DNA from: Otis tarda
Taxonomy: Eukaryota > Chordata > Aves > Otidiformes > Otididae
Length of the DNA: 64,000 nt
Reading direction: 5' to 3'
NCBI GenBank assembly: GCA_026413225.1
Contig: CM048557.1
Coordinates: 62,796,987-62,860,986, forward strand
Positions 60,487-64,000 of the stretch are shown in pieces; positions within the stretch are counted from its first letter, which is position 1, and the number at the start of each line of letters is the position of its first letter. The notes beneath the pieces were generated by a model. It saw only the letters and a program-made list of their open reading frames with translations, did no database searches and was not told where the DNA came from. Made by a program: the position numbers and the translations under genes.

Positions 60487-60765
60487 CTGTGTGCGAATCC
60501 ATGGCGGATATTACAAAACGTCCTTTTGCTGCTGCGCAGGATTCAGTCCCTCCCAGGGGGAAGCCCCGGGGGTTCGCGCAAAGCTCCAGGACCCATCGCT
60601 TTCGGGTGGCGGCTCTGCTCACACCCCGGCAGCATGCAGCTCTGCTGTTCTGCCCCTACGCCCTTGATCTTCTCCCCTCGACCGGTAGCACTGACGGGAA
60701 TTTCACGGCGATGAAGCCGCGCGGTGATCAGCAGTGTTTGCCTGGGAAACAGCGAGCGGCAGAAA
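60487..60765. other. CpG-dense patch, possible small CpG island
   Basis: I count about 23 CpG dinucleotides in 280 bases with GC near 60%, the highest CpG density in the window; examples are TTCGCGCAAAG near 60573 and AAGCCGCGCGGTG near 60715. An ATG in a reasonable context (ATCCATGGCG) at 60501 opens a 90-codon frame to 60773, beginning MADITKRPFAAAQDS. I recognise no protein in it. The patch could be an unmethylated promoter or a chance GC-rich stretch. Confidence 0.4.
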
Positions 60766-61777
60766 TGATCTAAATACTTCCAGGCCTCTGGCAGTTCACA
60801 GAGTAATACCCCAGGCAAAGAAAAAGATATCTTGATTAGAATAATTATAATTGTCTTTTCCTTCGCTCTTTCTACAGAAATTCCAGGCTAAATTATCATC
60901 TAATTTCAGAGAGCTCCATGACCAAGATTATCTATGAGTCATTTGTAATTATGTGCCAGATTGTATTAAAGCATGAAAATACAAAGGTTTCTCATCAAAT
61001 ACTAAGGAGGGGGAGAGAGAATCAAATTACATTGCAGCAAGATAACTGTTCCAGCCACTTTCTGATTCACGGCATCCAGCAAATGCAAAGGAAAAAAAAA
61101 AAAAGAGAAAATTCTCATTTTAATAATTGTAGAATTGTGAAAACTGACAAATTACAGGAAATTCCAGTTTCAGGCTGACATACTATCCTCTTCCAGTGCT
61201 GCTCTGGAAAACAGTGAAAGGAGCTTTAAGACTCTCCCATTCCAGCTCTGCACTGATTCCCATGGGAATTTCTACTGCAGCTTCGCCCTGGGCCTGAGTT
61301 TAGTGTTAAAAAGAGGATAAAACTGCCTGTTCAGAAACGCAGCCCGTATCTATCCAAACAAGTTTAGCTGGGAGCTGCAAACACGATGGCTGCCTCTCTG
61401 CACGCCCTCATACCCGGCAGCGGGCAATATCCCCGGCCTCCTGCATCTCTCTCTGGCCGCCTCTCCAGCCCGGCTCTCCCGGGGCGGGAGCTGCGTTGGC
61501 AAACTGGGGCTTCTTCCCCCACGGCAGCAGGTCCCTGGTCCCCGGTGTGCAGCACCAGTGATGAGCCCCAGGGTCAACCCTGGCACGATGCATACTCTGT
61601 GTTAAATAGCCAGGGGGAAGCAAAGGCGAAAATGTTCCCTCCATGGAGGTGTGGGGAGGAGAGGAAGGAGGCCCGGGGATGCTGGGAACAGGGTTGTTGG
61701 TTGCAGGGACAAAGTGCGGGGCTGCGTGTTAAGGGAGACCCAGGTGACAATCTTGACAAGGCTCTAACGTGTTTGCT
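60766..61777. other. Unique non-coding sequence
   Basis: 60830-61180 is AT-rich, with a 13-A run at 61092-61104. 61385-61560 is GC-rich with about 12 CpG. No gene is recognisable; frames of up to 171 codons in the GC-rich part overlap others on both strands and run into the CR1 at 61778. Confidence 0.5.
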
Positions 61778-61874
61778 TCATAGAATCATAGAATCTTTAA
61801 GGTTGGAAGAGACCTCCAAGATCATCAAGTCCAACCATCAGCCTAACACCACTGTGCCTACTAAACCATGTCCT
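61778..61874 (-). mobile_element. CR1 LINE 3' end, minus strand
   Basis: TCATAGAATCATAGAATC is the reverse complement of the CR1 tail, followed by TTTAAGGTTGGAAGAGACC, CCAAGATCATCAAGTCCAAC and CTACTAAACCATGTCC. It is the third minus-strand copy of the subfamily seen at 1411 and 21466, but truncated about 30 bases earlier. It is non-coding and 5' truncated. Confidence 0.93.
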
Positions 61875-64000
61875 TCACTTCATACACAAAAGCACACATG
61901 AATCTTAAATGAAATATTAAGACACTGTACAACTTGGATGGGGCCGTTTGTCTTCCCTGAGAGAGCAGAGTCCTTTTTGCCCCCTACAAAAATGAGCATT
62001 ACTGAGCACTCACAAACAACAGGGAAATGTCTCAAACCCCAACAGCCCTGTACAAAGAAAGTGCGAGATAATGATAGCTCCTGCGCGACTGAAGGGTTTG
62101 AGATGTTCCATAGGGGCTGGCAGGGCAGGCAGGATGCTGCCCGTGGTTAACGTGGATGCTGCTCATCGAGCCATGGCCAGGGCTCCCCCCATGCACCCCC
62201 CTGCCACCTCCGCTCTCCGCAGGCACGGACACGCGGCAGCTCGAACTCACCGTCGCAGGTACCACTCTTCCAGAGAGCTGCGTTGGGAGTAATTGAACTC
62301 TTTTTGTTTGGTTCCCTTGGCTTTGCTGATGGCCTCTCCCAAAGCTGCAGCGAGAGCTCTGTCCCAGCCCACAGGGTCTCTCCCTGACCCCTGGCCCAGG
62401 GCACTGGGAAGGTGCCACACTGGGATTTGTGCCCCAGTGCCCTGCTCACAAGCTTGCCCAGCCTCTGAAAGAGAACAGCACAGGGCTACAGAGGTGCCTT
62501 AAACCATGCTTGGTGAAGGTAAATGTCAGTAGCAGCACAGGGACTACAAAACAGGCACCACCATCACAAGTGTTTGTAAAAGCTAGGGAGAAATTAAATA
62601 AAAAAATATTCACTTCTAGCATCCCTAGGGTGGCACAGGAACTGCCTCCCTTACTCCTGGCCACGTGGCGACCCCACACCTCAAGCCACCCTGGCCGGCC
62701 AACCCCACGACTCTGGCGAAATTTGCTGGCGAAAATGTCACCTCCACATGCACCCATGGCCACCTTTAAAGCCTTCCAGGGGACCTGACAAATTTTATCT
62801 TTTGCCCAGAAACTCAGCCCATTCCTGCGAGGAGGTTATTCCTGGAGGGTTTCTGATGAGTCCAAGCCACCGCAGATGGACGCAGGCACTGCAGCCGTGG
62901 GCCAGGGACAGAAGGAGATTTGTAGCACTCAGGTTGTGGCTTGACTTGGCTTACGTGAACTTCAGATTTCATTGATGGAGCCCAAATTAAACTCGCACAT
63001 GCACCGGGACACGACACAGCTTCAGGAATAAAACGGCAGTGTGGGAAATGCCAGGGAAAGAAGCTAGCAGCAGCAATTAACGTGCAGGGCAAACAGGCCA
63101 GCTGCAATTTATTCTGCGTGTGCTTCAGACATTTCAAATTGTCGTCATTCCTCACAAAGTTTTTGTGATGCCTGTCGCACAAGCATGTTTTAAACGCCAA
63201 ATTTAGCTGCAATGAGCATTGCTGAGCAGCCTCACAAACACTCCCCCTGCCTATTGTGAAGTGGCAAATAAATAAATTATTAATCTAAGATCTTTATGGT
63301 GCAACATTTTACAACGTCTAGTCAGCCTAGCTATATATTAAAAGCTCTTTTGTTTTGTGCTGTGGCACATGATGGCTGGTTAATAGCAGAAGGGAGGCGC
63401 TCGAGGCTCTTGCTCCTTAGAACAGTTAAGACTTTAAATGAAGGCTGAGAGAGATGGGAATGGGATTTCCTCACCTCACGCCTGGTGCCTACAAAGCAGA
63501 CACTCTGTCCCAGCAACTCACCAGTAGCTCCTTTATATTCAGTGGAGAGAACTAGGCAGCCCAGAGTCACCAAGCAAAGATGATGGCTTTAAATGAAACA
63601 AAATGTTCCTAGAGTCCAAAGCTCTGCAGAGTAGAGCTACACCTCAGAGCACAGAGTGGTGAATCCGGGAGTCAGTGGGATTAATAGGCTGCAGCAAAGG
63701 TCAAATTGTCAAAACAGAGCAAGAAGATCAGTGGACCCTGTACGTTTTTGCATGAGAGGTGGGTGTGTTCCCACAACAACCTGGCCTGGAAACCCGCCCA
63801 CCCACAATGGCCTTTCTTCACCCACCTGAAATGACAGAGGACTGTCTTGCGCCTTTGTCCCCTTGGCCACCACACAAGCCAACGTTGTATTTTGAGAGGA
63901 GTTGGGTACTGCAACCACTGCAATTACGAGCCCAGCAGAGCTGGCAGGAGCGGGCGGAGTTTCGTTCTGCAAGAGTCACAACAGTGTGGATGGCCATTTG
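61875..64000. other. Unique non-coding sequence
   Basis: 62100-62900 is GC-leaning and contains the candidate exon listed at 62251-62464. A short TAAA stretch lies at about 63267-63278. Nothing else is recognisable up to the end of the window. Confidence 0.5.
62251..62464 (-). other. Candidate coding exon
   Basis: On the minus strand a strong acceptor, GTGCTGTTCTCTTTCAG, ends at 62465 and a strong donor, CGACG|GTGAGT, begins at 62250. The 214 bases between hold 70 complete codons without a stop; with two extra bases at each end the flanking introns would be phase 1 (entering) and phase 2 (leaving). The second half reads as a plausible mixed-charge segment, for example EAISKAKGTKQKEFNYSQ and LEEWYLR. 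I do not recognise the protein. Against it, the other two frames are also largely open over this GC-rich stretch and no neighbouring exon is certain. Confidence 0.25.

Noticed and set aside
1-64000. Endogenous retrovirus, CRISPR array or bacterial operons
   Set aside because: I saw no gag, pol or env-like frames, no paired long terminal repeats, no regularly spaced repeats and no ribosome-binding-site-led gene strings.

Overview
This window looks like bird nuclear DNA with no protein-coding gene that I can support. The clearest sign is six copies of the CR1 LINE retrotransposon, several ending in the ATTCTATG tail repeat typical of avian CR1. They make up only about 2-3% of the window, the low repeat load expected of a bird; a crocodilian or turtle would also carry CR1 but usually much more repeat. 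Two faint MIR-like SINE relics, moderate GC with AT-rich and GC-rich patches, and many short A/T tracts also fit an amniote genome. I cannot name the species or the locus.

Layout. 1-9 kb is unique, AT-leaning sequence with one minus-strand CR1 end (1411-1541). 9-21 kb is unique sequence with a homeodomain-motif cluster near 11.5 kb and CpG-dense patches near 18.1-18.4 and 20.0-20.2 kb. A second minus-strand CR1 end lies at 21466-21588. A CpG-dense patch sits at 26465-26665. Between 31 and 37 kb are A-rich and (TAAA)n repeats, a plus-strand CR1 end (31789-31921), a MIR relic (34579-34750), four perfect ATGCAAAT octamers (36237-36754) and another plus-strand CR1 end (36838-37064). 40-47 kb holds a CpG-containing 19-bp duplication, a possible CR1 relic and a second MIR relic. 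47.4-48.2 kb has a strong G-quadruplex motif followed by an AT-rich block that resembles conserved non-coding DNA. 53.6-54.0 kb is another candidate regulatory element. 56.8-62.9 kb is GC-richer and contains the longest CR1 (59255-60115) with a dead fragment of reverse-transcriptase ORF2, a small CpG-island-like patch (60487-60765), the third minus-strand CR1 end (61778-61874), and two weak candidate exons on the minus strand.

How it works together. The long open frames give no protein I recognise, and most overlap other open frames in CpG- or GC-rich patches, as chance frames do. The simplest reading is an intergenic or intronic stretch of a bird chromosome, possibly near a developmental gene given the clusters of POU-octamer and homeodomain-type motifs. 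That last point is inference; alignment to other bird genomes and RNA data would settle it. I found no tRNA, rRNA, CRISPR array, intact virus or intact transposon.
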